A stretch of 32,963 bases of DNA, taken from positions 1 through 32,963 of the forward strand of contig DVKJ01000011.1 in NCBI GenBank assembly GCA_018716065.1. The letters are read 5' to 3'. Below are positions 25,551 through 32,963 of this stretch, piece after piece. The DNA is from Candidatus Pelethosoma merdigallinarum. GTDB lineage: Bacteria; Bacillota_I; Bacilli_A; RF39; UBA660. Position 1 is the stretch's first letter. Each line of letters starts with the position of its first letter. Position numbers and translations under genes: made by a program. The notes under the pieces are model-generated. The model worked only from the letters and a program-made list of their open reading frames with translations. It was not told the DNA's origin and ran no database searches.

Positions 25551-28502
25551 ATGGCACAAAGAAAAACATTAAAAGGTATTACAATAGAAATTGGCGGAGA
25601 TACAACAAAACTCGGCCAAGCTCTTGAAGGTGTTGAAAAACAATCGAAGAATTTACAATCAGAATTAAAAGGAGTAAATTCTCTTTTAAAATTAGATCCA
25701 AAAAATGTAGAGTTATTAAGCCAAAAACAAGAATTGTTAACTAAGGCTATTGAAGAAACAAAAGAAAAGCAAAATTTGTTGAATCAAACATTAAAACAAA
25801 TTGATTCTGGTGAAATAACTGCAGCACCAGAAGCATATCGTGATCTACAAAGAGAAATCGTTTCTACAGAACAAAAGTTAAAATCCTTAAATGATCAAAT
25901 GAAAGACTTTGGTAGTGTTACTAAACAGCAATTGACTCAAATTGGAAATGACATCAAAGATGTTGGATCTAAAATTGAAGATGCTGGTAAAAAAGTCGGA
26001 GCAATCTCAACTGTTGCAGCTGCTGGATTAACGTTGTCAGCAAAAGCAGCTGTCGATAATGAATCTGCTATTAATAGATTTATAACCTCTACAGGGCTTG
26101 CAGTTGAAAAAACTGATGAATATAAGCAAGTGATGGAAGAGTTATATAGTTCAGGCTATGGTGAAAGTATAGCAGATATTGCTGATAAGATGGCTCTAGT
26201 TCGCCAAAATCTAGGAGATATATCATCTGCTGACTTAAAAAGTGTTACAGAAAGTGCATATCTACTTGAAGATGCATTTGGTATGGACTTTAGTGAAACT
26301 TTACGTGGCGTAAACGGACTCATAAACAATATGGGGCTTACAGCAACTGAAGCATTTGATTATTTAGTAACTGGTGCTCAAAATGGTTTGGATAAATCCC
26401 ACGAACTTGCCGATAACATTGCAGAGTATAGTCAAATATGGGCTCAAGCAGGCTTTTCTGCTGAAGAAATGTTTACAATATTGCAAAATGGTCTTGATAG
26501 TGGTGCTTATAATCTAGATAAAGTTAATGATTTTGTAAAAGAATTTACTATTTCCTTATCAGATGGTCGAATTGAAGAATCGTTAGGATCATTTTCAGAA
26601 AATACACAAAAATTATTTGAATCTTGGCAAAATGGCGGAGCTACAGCAAGTCAAGTTTTTTATTCAGTAATTAATGATCTAAAAAATATGACTAATGAGC
26701 AAGAAGCATTGACTTTAGCATCTAATACTTGGAGTGCTCTTGGTGAAGATAACGCCATGTCTGTTATTACATCACTTGGAAATGTTAGCGATACTTATAC
26801 AAATGTTTCAAATTCAGTTGCTGATGCCACTGAAACCATGTACGGAGGAGCTGGTGCCAAAACTGAAGAAGCAATGAGATCTATAAGTAATGCTTTTGCA
26901 AAAGTTTCAGAAGTGTTGCTACCAATAATATCAAATATAGCAAGTAAAATTGCAGAACTTGCTGAAAAATTTAGCAATTTAAATCCTACTGTTCAAAAAA
27001 TAGTATTAGCTGTTACAGGTTTTGCAATAGTTTTAGCGCCACTTTTAATTACTATAGGAAAAATTGTTACCGCGGTAGGACAAATAACTCCAGCACTATC
27101 GAAATTAACTCCGATAATAACTGGGATAAAAACTCTTGTAAGCGGTCTTTTTTCGATGATTGCAGCGCATCCTGTAATAGCAATTATTACTGCTATTATT
27201 GCGGCGATTACTTTATTATGGAATAAATGTGAGTGGTTTAGAGATGGAGTAAAAGCAGTTATTGATTTCATTTCAGGATTATTTACAGGAATTGTCGATT
27301 TCTTTAAAAATAATTGGCAAACAATCCTTACATTTATTTTAAATCCGTTTGCTGGAGCCTTTAAATTGCTATATGAAAAGTGTGATGGCTTTAGAGAATT
27401 TATAGATAATTTAGTAAACAATATAAAAGAATTTTTCACAGGATTAGGTGAATGGTTCGCTGGAGTTGGGCAATGGCTTTACGATAATGTAATTGTTCCT
27501 ATAATGAACTTTTTTGAACCATTGGTTGAATGGTTTATGGAATTATTCCAAAGTATTAGAGATTTTATTGCAAGTGTATTTACAGTTATTGGTCAATTAG
27601 CTCAAGGATGTGTCCAAATAATTATGGCAATATGGGGAGTGATTTCAACCTGGTTTAATACCTATGTAATAACTCCAATTAAGAACTTCTTTACTGAGTT
27701 ATGGAATACTATATCTGGTGCTGCTCAAACAGCTTGGAATTTCATTGTAAGTATTTGGACAACAGTATCAACCTGGTTTAGCGATACAGTAATCACTCCA
27801 GTAAAAAATGTATTCTCAAGTTTATGGGATGGACTAAAAAATGGAGCATCAAGTGCCTGGGAAGGTATAAAATCAGTATTTTCGACTGTTGCTGATTTTT
27901 TTAAAAATATTTTTACAAATGCCTGGACAGCTGTTAAAAATGTCTTTTCAACTGGAGGGAAAATTTTTGATGGTATTAAAGATGGAATTGTAAGTGCATT
28001 TAAAACTGTAGTTAATGCAATTATAAATGGTATTAATAAAGTAGTAGCAATACCGTTTAATGCTATTAATGCTGCATTGAGGAAAATTAGGGATATTGAA
28101 TTCCTTGGTATTTCTCCATTCAAAAAATTAATTGGTCAAATATCAGTTCCGCAAATTCCAACTCTTGCGGTTGGTACAGATAGGATTCCTGAAGAAGGGT
28201 TATATCATTTGCACGAAGGCGAAAGAGTAGTTCCTAAGAAGTATAATCCAGTTTTAAATGAGGAATTAACTAAAAATTCTTTAATGGATGCATTGACAGA
28301 GTTTGCTGGAACCAAAACGATTACTAATACAACTAAAGTTGATAATAAAGTAGCTGGTTTATTAGAAACGTATTTCCCAGCGATTCTTAAAAATATGGGA
28401 TATAAAATTGTCTTAGATGATGATACGTTGGTTGGCAAAATCGCTCCCAAGATGAATAAGGAACTTGGTGCAATAATGACAAGTAAGAAAAGAGGTAGAT
28501 AA
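25551..28502 (+). CDS. tape measure protein
   Basis: 983 residues. Residues 15-150 are coiled coil (LQSELKGVNSLLKLDPKNVE). A central domain follows (NIAEYSQIWAQAGFSAEEMF), then hydrophobic helices around 480-560 (IVLAVTGFAIVLAPLLITIG), Trp-rich repeats (WFNTYVITPIKNFFTELWNT; FSDTVITPVKNVFSSLWDGL) and the C-terminal marker EEGLYHLHEGERVVPKKYNP. At about 1.5 angstrom per residue it predicts a tail near 150 nm, so a siphovirus. GAGG upstream. Confidence 0.96.
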   Translation: MAQRKTLKGITIEIGGDTTKLGQALEGVEKQSKNLQSELKGVNSLLKLDPKNVELLSQKQELLTKAIEETKEKQNLLNQTLKQIDSGEITAAPEAYRDLQREIVSTEQKLKSLNDQMKDFGSVTKQQLTQIGNDIKDVGSKIEDAGKKVGAISTVAAAGLTLSAKAAVDNESAINRFITSTGLAVEKTDEYKQVMEELYSSGYGESIADIADKMALVRQNLGDISSADLKSVTESAYLLEDAFGMDFSETLRGVNGLINNMGLTATEAFDYLVTGAQNGLDKSHELADNIAEYSQIWAQAGFSAEEMFTILQNGLDSGAYNLDKVNDFVKEFTISLSDGRIEESLGSFSENTQKLFESWQNGGATASQVFYSVINDLKNMTNEQEALTLASNTWSALGEDNAMSVITSLGNVSDTYTNVSNSVADATETMYGGAGAKTEEAMRSISNAFAKVSEVLLPIISNIASKIAELAEKFSNLNPTVQKIVLAVTGFAIVLAPLLITIGKIVTAVGQITPALSKLTPIITGIKTLVSGLFSMIAAHPVIAIITAIIAAITLLWNKCEWFRDGVKAVIDFISGLFTGIVDFFKNNWQTILTFILNPFAGAFKLLYEKCDGFREFIDNLVNNIKEFFTGLGEWFAGVGQWLYDNVIVPIMNFFEPLVEWFMELFQSIRDFIASVFTVIGQLAQGCVQIIMAIWGVISTWFNTYVITPIKNFFTELWNTISGAAQTAWNFIVSIWTTVSTWFSDTVITPVKNVFSSLWDGLKNGASSAWEGIKSVFSTVADFFKNIFTNAWTAVKNVFSTGGKIFDGIKDGIVSAFKTVVNAIINGINKVVAIPFNAINAALRKIRDIEFLGISPFKKLIGQISVPQIPTLAVGTDRIPEEGLYHLHEGERVVPKKYNPVLNEELTKNSLMDALTEFAGTKTITNTTKVDNKVAGLLETYFPAILKNMGYKIVLDDDTLVGKIAPKMNKELGAIMTSKKRGR

Positions 28503-28504
28503 TC

Positions 28505-29149
28505 TTGAATAATGGTGTTAAATTTGATGATAAACATTCAATAACTGATTGGGATTTGTTGATGGTTTCTAAAAATATAGAAGAAGCTGAACCTAGAATA
28601 AATACAATCGAAATAGAAGGTAGAGATGGAAGTATTGATTTAACTGAAGCCTTAGGTGCAGTTAAATATAATGATAGAACTTTATCATTTGATTTTGAAA
28701 TAATAAATCCGATTGATTATTGGGCAACAAGAAAATCTATCTCTAATTATTTAAATGGGAGAAAAGCAAAAATAATATTAGATCAAGATCCTAATTACTA
28801 TTATTATGGTAGATGCCAAGTATCAGATGCTGAAAATGAAAAGAATGTTGGAAGATTCACTATTGAATGTATTTGTGAACCTTATAAAATGAAAATATCT
28901 GAAACTATAGTTTCGGATGATGTAGTTGCTGAAGATATAATTACTCTATCAAATGAGAAAAAACTGGTAATGCCTAAAATTGAAACAACTGGGAATATAG
29001 TTTTTAAATTCGAAGATAAGCAATTTTCTATTGCTGCAAATGAAACGTTTCAAAGTCCTGATTTTATATTGAAAGAGGGAAATAACCAAGTTGAAATCAT
29101 TAGTGGAAGTGGTACTTTAAAATTTACTTATAGGGAAGGATCTTTGTAA
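28505..29149 (+). CDS. distal tail protein (Dit)
   Basis: 214 residues from TTG 28505; AGAGG precedes it and no ATG fits the frame. N-terminal belt domain (IEIEGRDGSIDLTEALGAVK, LSFDFEI) and C-terminal galectin-like strands. Forms the hub ring at the tail tip between tube and Tal. Confidence 0.9.
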   Translation: MNNGVKFDDKHSITDWDLLMVSKNIEEAEPRINTIEIEGRDGSIDLTEALGAVKYNDRTLSFDFEIINPIDYWATRKSISNYLNGRKAKIILDQDPNYYYYGRCQVSDAENEKNVGRFTIECICEPYKMKISETIVSDDVVAEDIITLSNEKKLVMPKIETTGNIVFKFEDKQFSIAANETFQSPDFILKEGNNQVEIISGSGTLKFTYREGSL

Positions 29150-31029
29150 TGTATCAAGTATTATATGGAAGTTATTTATTATATGATTCCAGAACTGATG
29201 ATTATATTTTAGAAAATCCTAATTTAATTGAAGAATTAAATAAAGTATCAGAATTTACTTTTTCAATATATCCAAATCATCCTTATTTTGATGAATTGGA
29301 ATTTTTGAAACCAGGTATTGAAATTAGAAAAGATGGAGCAACAATTTTTAAGGGAAGAATTATTAGTGATAAATCTGATATGAACAATGTTAAGCAAGTG
29401 TCCTGTGAAAGTGCACTTGCTTATTTATTGGATAGTATTGTTCGGCCATTTGAATTCCAAGGAAATCCAAATGATCTATTTATATTATTTATAAATAATC
29501 ACAATAATCAGGTTGGAACATTCTCTAAAACAACTGATACTGCTTTAAATGTGAATAAAGTGTATTTTAAGTTGAATTCTGATAGTTCAATGTATGAACA
29601 AGTTCTTGAGCCAAACATTGCTGAAATCGCCAATTATTATGAAATTAGTGGAGATAAAGTATTGCTTATTGGTAAGGTAACCGGTTCTAATCTTGACAAT
29701 AACGATTATATCAACCGAAGTGATACAGAATATATCAATACTTTTGACACGATCACGGAAAAATTAATTGACACTATTGGAGGATATTTTTATGAAACAT
29801 ATTCTAAAGATAAGATCTATGTAAATTGGGTTGATGATTTTACCGATACCGTTGGTGGAGTAAGTGGTCAAATAGTTTCTAGCCAAGTTATTGAATTTGG
29901 TGAAAATTTAATTGATTTAATTACGGAAAATGATGCTAATGAAACATGTTCAGTTGTTATTCCGTTAGGAGCTGAATCCGAAGATGAAAATGGTGTAAAG
30001 AGAAGATTGACTGTTGAATCAGTTAATGATGGTAAAGATTATTTAGTCAATGAGGAAGCTTTAGCAAAGTATGGCTGGGTATGTGCCCCAACTGAGAATA
30101 CTACTTGGGATGATGTAACTGAAGCCAGCAATTTAAAGTCTAAAGGATTGGAATATCTAAATAACGTTGGAATTACTTTAAAAAGTGTTCTAGAGTTAAA
30201 TGCTTTAGATCTAAATGTTTTAGATAAAGATATATCTGCTTTTAAAAAAGGCGAATATATTAAGGTTCAAAGCACTCCACATGGCTTGTCAAAAATATAT
30301 CTTTTAACTAAAAAGGAAACTCCATTAAGTTATCCTGAAAATATGGAAATTACTTTGGGAGAAACGCAAAATACATTAACGGGAATTCAGTTAGATTCTC
30401 AAAAAGATTTAAATAATAGAGTTCAAATAATCCATTCCGATTATGTAACTAATGAAAAAATACCAGCAATTGTAGAAGAAAAGGTTCAAGAAAGCACGTA
30501 CATTGGACAATTATCTGATAGGATAAATGCAAATGCTACTTTAATTGAAAACAATACAACTCAAATAGCAGATTTAGAGTTAGATAGCGAAGGTTTTTCT
30601 AGTAGTGTTACTGAAATAAATAAACAAATAAATGAATTAAATGAAACCATCGAAAATGTTCAATCGACAGTATTAGAACAAACAAATGAAGCATTCACAA
30701 TGTGGTTCGAACAAACCGGGCTTGCCCAAGATTTAGAAAATATGAAAAATGAATTAAATTCTAATACAACTGATTCTAATATTTTAAAAGAATATATTCA
30801 TTTTGAAGGTGCTGAAATAACTCTTGGTCGAAGTGATAGTCAAACTAAACTTGTTATTAAGAATGATCGTATTTCATTTATGACTGGTGAAACTGAATCG
30901 GCTTACATTAGTGAAAATACATTATATATAACTGATTCAACTATCTTAAATAAAATGCAAATCGGAAGATGGGAAACCAAAGAAGATGAAGTTGGTAATT
31001 TAAATACTAAATGGATTGGAGATGATTAA
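29149..31029 (+). CDS. tail-associated protein (Tal / prophage endopeptidase tail)
   Basis: 626 residues. Gp27-like hub at residues 1-400 (EFTFSIYPNHPYFDELEFLK; CESALAYLLDS; SDTEYINTFDTITEKLIDTI), then coiled coil (about 470-560) and a C-terminal strand-rich tip (SFMTGETESAYIS, LNKMQIGRWETKE). Residues about 126-167 (29524-29649) are an extra piece not normally in the hub, NVNKVYFKLNSDSSMYEQVL then ANYYEISG, related to the module inserted in the major capsid. Starts on the Dit stop (TAATG). Confidence 0.9.
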   Translation: MYQVLYGSYLLYDSRTDDYILENPNLIEELNKVSEFTFSIYPNHPYFDELEFLKPGIEIRKDGATIFKGRIISDKSDMNNVKQVSCESALAYLLDSIVRPFEFQGNPNDLFILFINNHNNQVGTFSKTTDTALNVNKVYFKLNSDSSMYEQVLEPNIAEIANYYEISGDKVLLIGKVTGSNLDNNDYINRSDTEYINTFDTITEKLIDTIGGYFYETYSKDKIYVNWVDDFTDTVGGVSGQIVSSQVIEFGENLIDLITENDANETCSVVIPLGAESEDENGVKRRLTVESVNDGKDYLVNEEALAKYGWVCAPTENTTWDDVTEASNLKSKGLEYLNNVGITLKSVLELNALDLNVLDKDISAFKKGEYIKVQSTPHGLSKIYLLTKKETPLSYPENMEITLGETQNTLTGIQLDSQKDLNNRVQIIHSDYVTNEKIPAIVEEKVQESTYIGQLSDRINANATLIENNTTQIADLELDSEGFSSSVTEINKQINELNETIENVQSTVLEQTNEAFTMWFEQTGLAQDLENMKNELNSNTTDSNILKEYIHFEGAEITLGRSDSQTKLVIKNDRISFMTGETESAYISENTLYITDSTILNKMQIGRWETKEDEVGNLNTKWIGDD

Positions 31030-31031
31030 TC

Positions 31032-32870
31032 GTGGCAACATTTATTCAAACAAGATCTACTAAATATTTGCAAAGTAATACATCTAGTCCGTATTTTGAT
31101 GGAGATTATTATTTTGATGCTCGTGGACAATTATCGTTATATTATGAATTAAATTCAGCAAAAACTGCCTATATAATTACAATTGAACATAAGGTGCAAT
31201 CTTATCAGGATATAAGTGGAACTCAAAATCCATTTGGAAATGTAAGCGTTTCAGCTTATATTAATAATAATTTAGTTGCAACTAAATCAGGAACTCCATA
31301 TATTGGATATCAATCTTATTCCACAAAGAATTTAGGCACTTCATCTTATACTGTTCCTTTAAATTCTGATGGATCGTGTTCGATACAAGTGCGTTGCTCA
31401 ACAACTGGTTTAAATAAAACTAGAACTTGGACATATACATATACACTTCCAACAGTTAATGTTTCTAGCACAATATATAATAACTCTGGTTCAGGAGTAG
31501 ATTTTGGAACTAATATTACATTTACTATTAGCAGACCTAATACAATCGTAACTCATACTTTAACGTATTCCGTTGGAGGAGTTACTTATACAATTGGGAG
31601 CGGTGTAGGTGATTCCATTACTTATGCATTTCCAACTTCTTTAATAAACAATTATCCAAATAACGCTAATGTTAGCATTTGGGTAAATTGTGCAAGTTCA
31701 AATGGTACTAGCTGTGGAACAACGGTTTATTTAAATGTGCCAACATCTTATAAACCGACCATAAGTTTGGCCATAAGTGATGTTGGTAGTGTTCCTGTAG
31801 ATTGGGGAATATGGCTTAAAGCAAAATCGAAAATAAAGGGGATAATTACTGCGAGCGGTATTGCTGGCAGTTCCATTTCTAGTTATAGTTCTTCAGCAAA
31901 TGGAGCTAGTTACAATACTCAAGAATTTACTACAGATGTTCTAAAAAATTCTGGTAGCGTTACAATATCCTCAACTGTTACCGATAGTCGTGGTAGGCCA
32001 GCATCAATTAGTCAAACAATAAGTGTTGTTGACTATTTTACTCCTACAATAACATCTTTTTCAGTTGTTAGGTGTACTTCGGATGGAACTGAAGATGAAG
32101 ATGGAACTTATGGAAAAATCAAATGCGCTTATAACATTGCTCCAATTCAAAACGGTACAACTTCTGAAAAAAATATTGATGTTGGAGATGATCTATCTGG
32201 CAAAACTATAAAAATATTGTTTTCTAGTGAATTTATTAGCTATTTTAATGAATATATACAAGGAGGTGGATCCTTAAATGAAACTCCATTATTTTCTAGT
32301 TCTAAGTATGATTTTTATGTTGCAAATGAATCGGGCAATCCTTGTTTTCAAGTAAAAAACAAATCAAGTGTTGTAATTCAAACTATTTCATATACAGCTG
32401 CTACAGTTGAAGCGGTTTTGCCAGCTGATTTTGGAGAAGTTACTTTTGTTGCAAGTGGAGATACTTTCTTTTCTGAAATTAAAAGAGAATATATAAAATT
32501 AATAGGGCTTGCTGGTTTAAATCAAAAGAAATTAAAAGTTGTATATGGAACTATTACAAAAGAATTTATTCTTGATGATTATGAAGGAACGTTTGAGGCT
32601 AGTGCAAGTGATTTATTTTCTAATCTTGCTACAAGTAGCAAATATAACTTTGAGTTTTATTTAATTGATTATTTTGAACAATCAGGAATTAAATATTCCT
32701 ATACAATGCCACCTTCATTTACAACGATATCTTATTTTCATGGTGGTAAAGGTGTTACAATTGGTAGAGTCGCAATTGAAGAGGGGTTTAATATTTATAT
32801 GGAAACAAAATATAAAGATATGCCGCTTCTTGAATATGAAGTGGTTGATGAATGGGAGGAAACTACATGA
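31032..32870 (+). CDS. DUF859-family baseplate / tail-tip protein
   Basis: 612 residues from GTG 31032. Strand-rich repeats throughout (SGSVTISSTVTDSRGRPASI, VVDYFTPTITSFSVVRCTSD), and the terminal GGKGVTIGRVAIEEGFNIYM typical of DUF859 minor structural proteins. Residues about 379-490 (32166-32501) interrupt the DUF859 core: DVGDDLSGKTIKILFSS, ATVEAVLPADFGEVTFVAS, REYIKLIG. This resembles a module found elsewhere in phage tail-tip proteins. Likely involved in host binding. Confidence 0.85.
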   Translation: MATFIQTRSTKYLQSNTSSPYFDGDYYFDARGQLSLYYELNSAKTAYIITIEHKVQSYQDISGTQNPFGNVSVSAYINNNLVATKSGTPYIGYQSYSTKNLGTSSYTVPLNSDGSCSIQVRCSTTGLNKTRTWTYTYTLPTVNVSSTIYNNSGSGVDFGTNITFTISRPNTIVTHTLTYSVGGVTYTIGSGVGDSITYAFPTSLINNYPNNANVSIWVNCASSNGTSCGTTVYLNVPTSYKPTISLAISDVGSVPVDWGIWLKAKSKIKGIITASGIAGSSISSYSSSANGASYNTQEFTTDVLKNSGSVTISSTVTDSRGRPASISQTISVVDYFTPTITSFSVVRCTSDGTEDEDGTYGKIKCAYNIAPIQNGTTSEKNIDVGDDLSGKTIKILFSSEFISYFNEYIQGGGSLNETPLFSSSKYDFYVANESGNPCFQVKNKSSVVIQTISYTAATVEAVLPADFGEVTFVASGDTFFSEIKREYIKLIGLAGLNQKKLKVVYGTITKEFILDDYEGTFEASASDLFSNLATSSKYNFEFYLIDYFEQSGIKYSYTMPPSFTTISYFHGGKGVTIGRVAIEEGFNIYMETKYKDMPLLEYEVVDEWEETT

Positions 32871-32963
32871 AAAAAAATAAAAATATTTTCAATAAGATGT
32901 TGACAAGCATTCGTAAGAATGCGATAATCCTACGAACGAACGAACGAACGAACGAACGAACGA
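32867..32963 (+). CDS. start of a further tail gene (truncated by the window)
   Basis: ATG 32867 overlaps the DUF859 stop (ATGA) after GGGAGG. It reads MKKNKNIFNKMLTSIRKNAI and then a TNER repeat (ACGAACGAACGA) to the window edge. The repeat is a tetranucleotide microsatellite, so frame may vary with copy number. It may alternatively be non-coding leader downstream of the promoter at 32900. Confidence 0.35.
   Translation, partial: MKKNKNIFNKMLTSIRKNAIILRTNERTNERT
32900..32928 (+). promoter_or_regulatory. consensus promoter with palindromic spacer
   Basis: TTGACA (32900-32905), 17-bp spacer and GATAAT (32923-32928). The spacer holds a perfect hairpin GCATTC-GTAA-GAATGC (32907-32922), suitable as an operator. 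The microsatellite starts four bases after the -10. Confidence 0.6.
32932..32963. repeat. tetranucleotide microsatellite (ACGA)8, truncated by the window
   Basis: Eight perfect ACGA units from 32932 to the last base. The true copy number is unknown because the window ends in it, which also suggests a contig break caused by the repeat. Confidence 0.95.

Noticed and set aside
26993-27439. Minus-strand frames of 100-148 codons in the tape measure and capsid genes
   Set aside because: Typical mirror frames of long A+T-rich genes; no start signals.

Overview
The window is the left part of an A+T-rich (roughly 70% by eye) temperate siphophage genome integrated beside a host tRNA-Lys(CTT) gene. Low GC, AGGAGG-type ribosome binding sites, TTGACA/TATAAT promoters, dense short overlapping genes and P27-terminase/HK97-type head genes point to a Bacillota (Firmicutes) host, probably an anaerobic or gut lineage such as Erysipelotrichia or Clostridia. 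UGA is a normal stop, so it is not a Mycoplasma-type code. I cannot name the genus.

Layout: 1-202 is host flank (end of a possible IS/transposase gene) and 203-278 is the tRNA that marks the attachment site. 409-3529 is the lysogeny and early switch: a tyrosine integrase with a LysM domain inside its catalytic domain, a putative 100-nt small RNA, a lipoprotein, a CI-like repressor and a divergent Cro-like gene. Two operator copies lie between the repressor and Cro genes and a third inside cro. 3545-3772 is an autonomous minus-strand zinc-ribbon gene. 3850-4070 holds two tandem 27-bp hairpins. 4102-13779 is the early/replication block: a DnaD-like replisome organiser with iterons inside it, a second tyrosine recombinase, a sigma-70-like factor and many small accessory proteins, one broken by a nonsense codon. 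13939-15368 carries a degenerate homing-endonuclease-like protein, small membrane peptides and an ArpU/RinA-like late regulator. 15397-15757 looks like a late-control region: promoter, structured leader, terminator, then a phage tRNA-Ile(UAU). 15774-32870 is packaging, head, neck, tail and baseplate in canonical order: HNH, TerS, TerL, portal, ClpP protease, major capsid, connectors, major tail, frameshifted chaperone, tape measure, Dit, Tal, DUF859. The window stops inside an (ACGA)n microsatellite just after a consensus promoter. Lysis genes and attR are not in view.

How it works together: repressor at CACAAAAnGTG operators should hold the rightward promoter shut in the lysogen while its own promoter stays on and may also express the lipoprotein, a candidate superinfection-exclusion factor. 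After induction the Cro-like protein, the replisome organiser/iteron origin, the sigma factor and finally the ArpU-like regulator should act in sequence and open the late operon.

Most interesting signals: (1) a predicted plus-strand sRNA whose core is perfectly antisense to the leader of the gene just after cro; (2) LysM inserted in the integrase; (3) the promoter-structured RNA-terminator block ahead of the late operon, resembling in logic the lambda PR'/6S RNA arrangement; (4) twin hairpins with only G-U wobbles as imperfections; (5) the same YYE-type beta module inserted in both capsid and Tal; (6) a phage tRNA that reads AUA directly; (7) the microsatellite at the end. All functions are inferred from sequence reading alone; no database search was possible.
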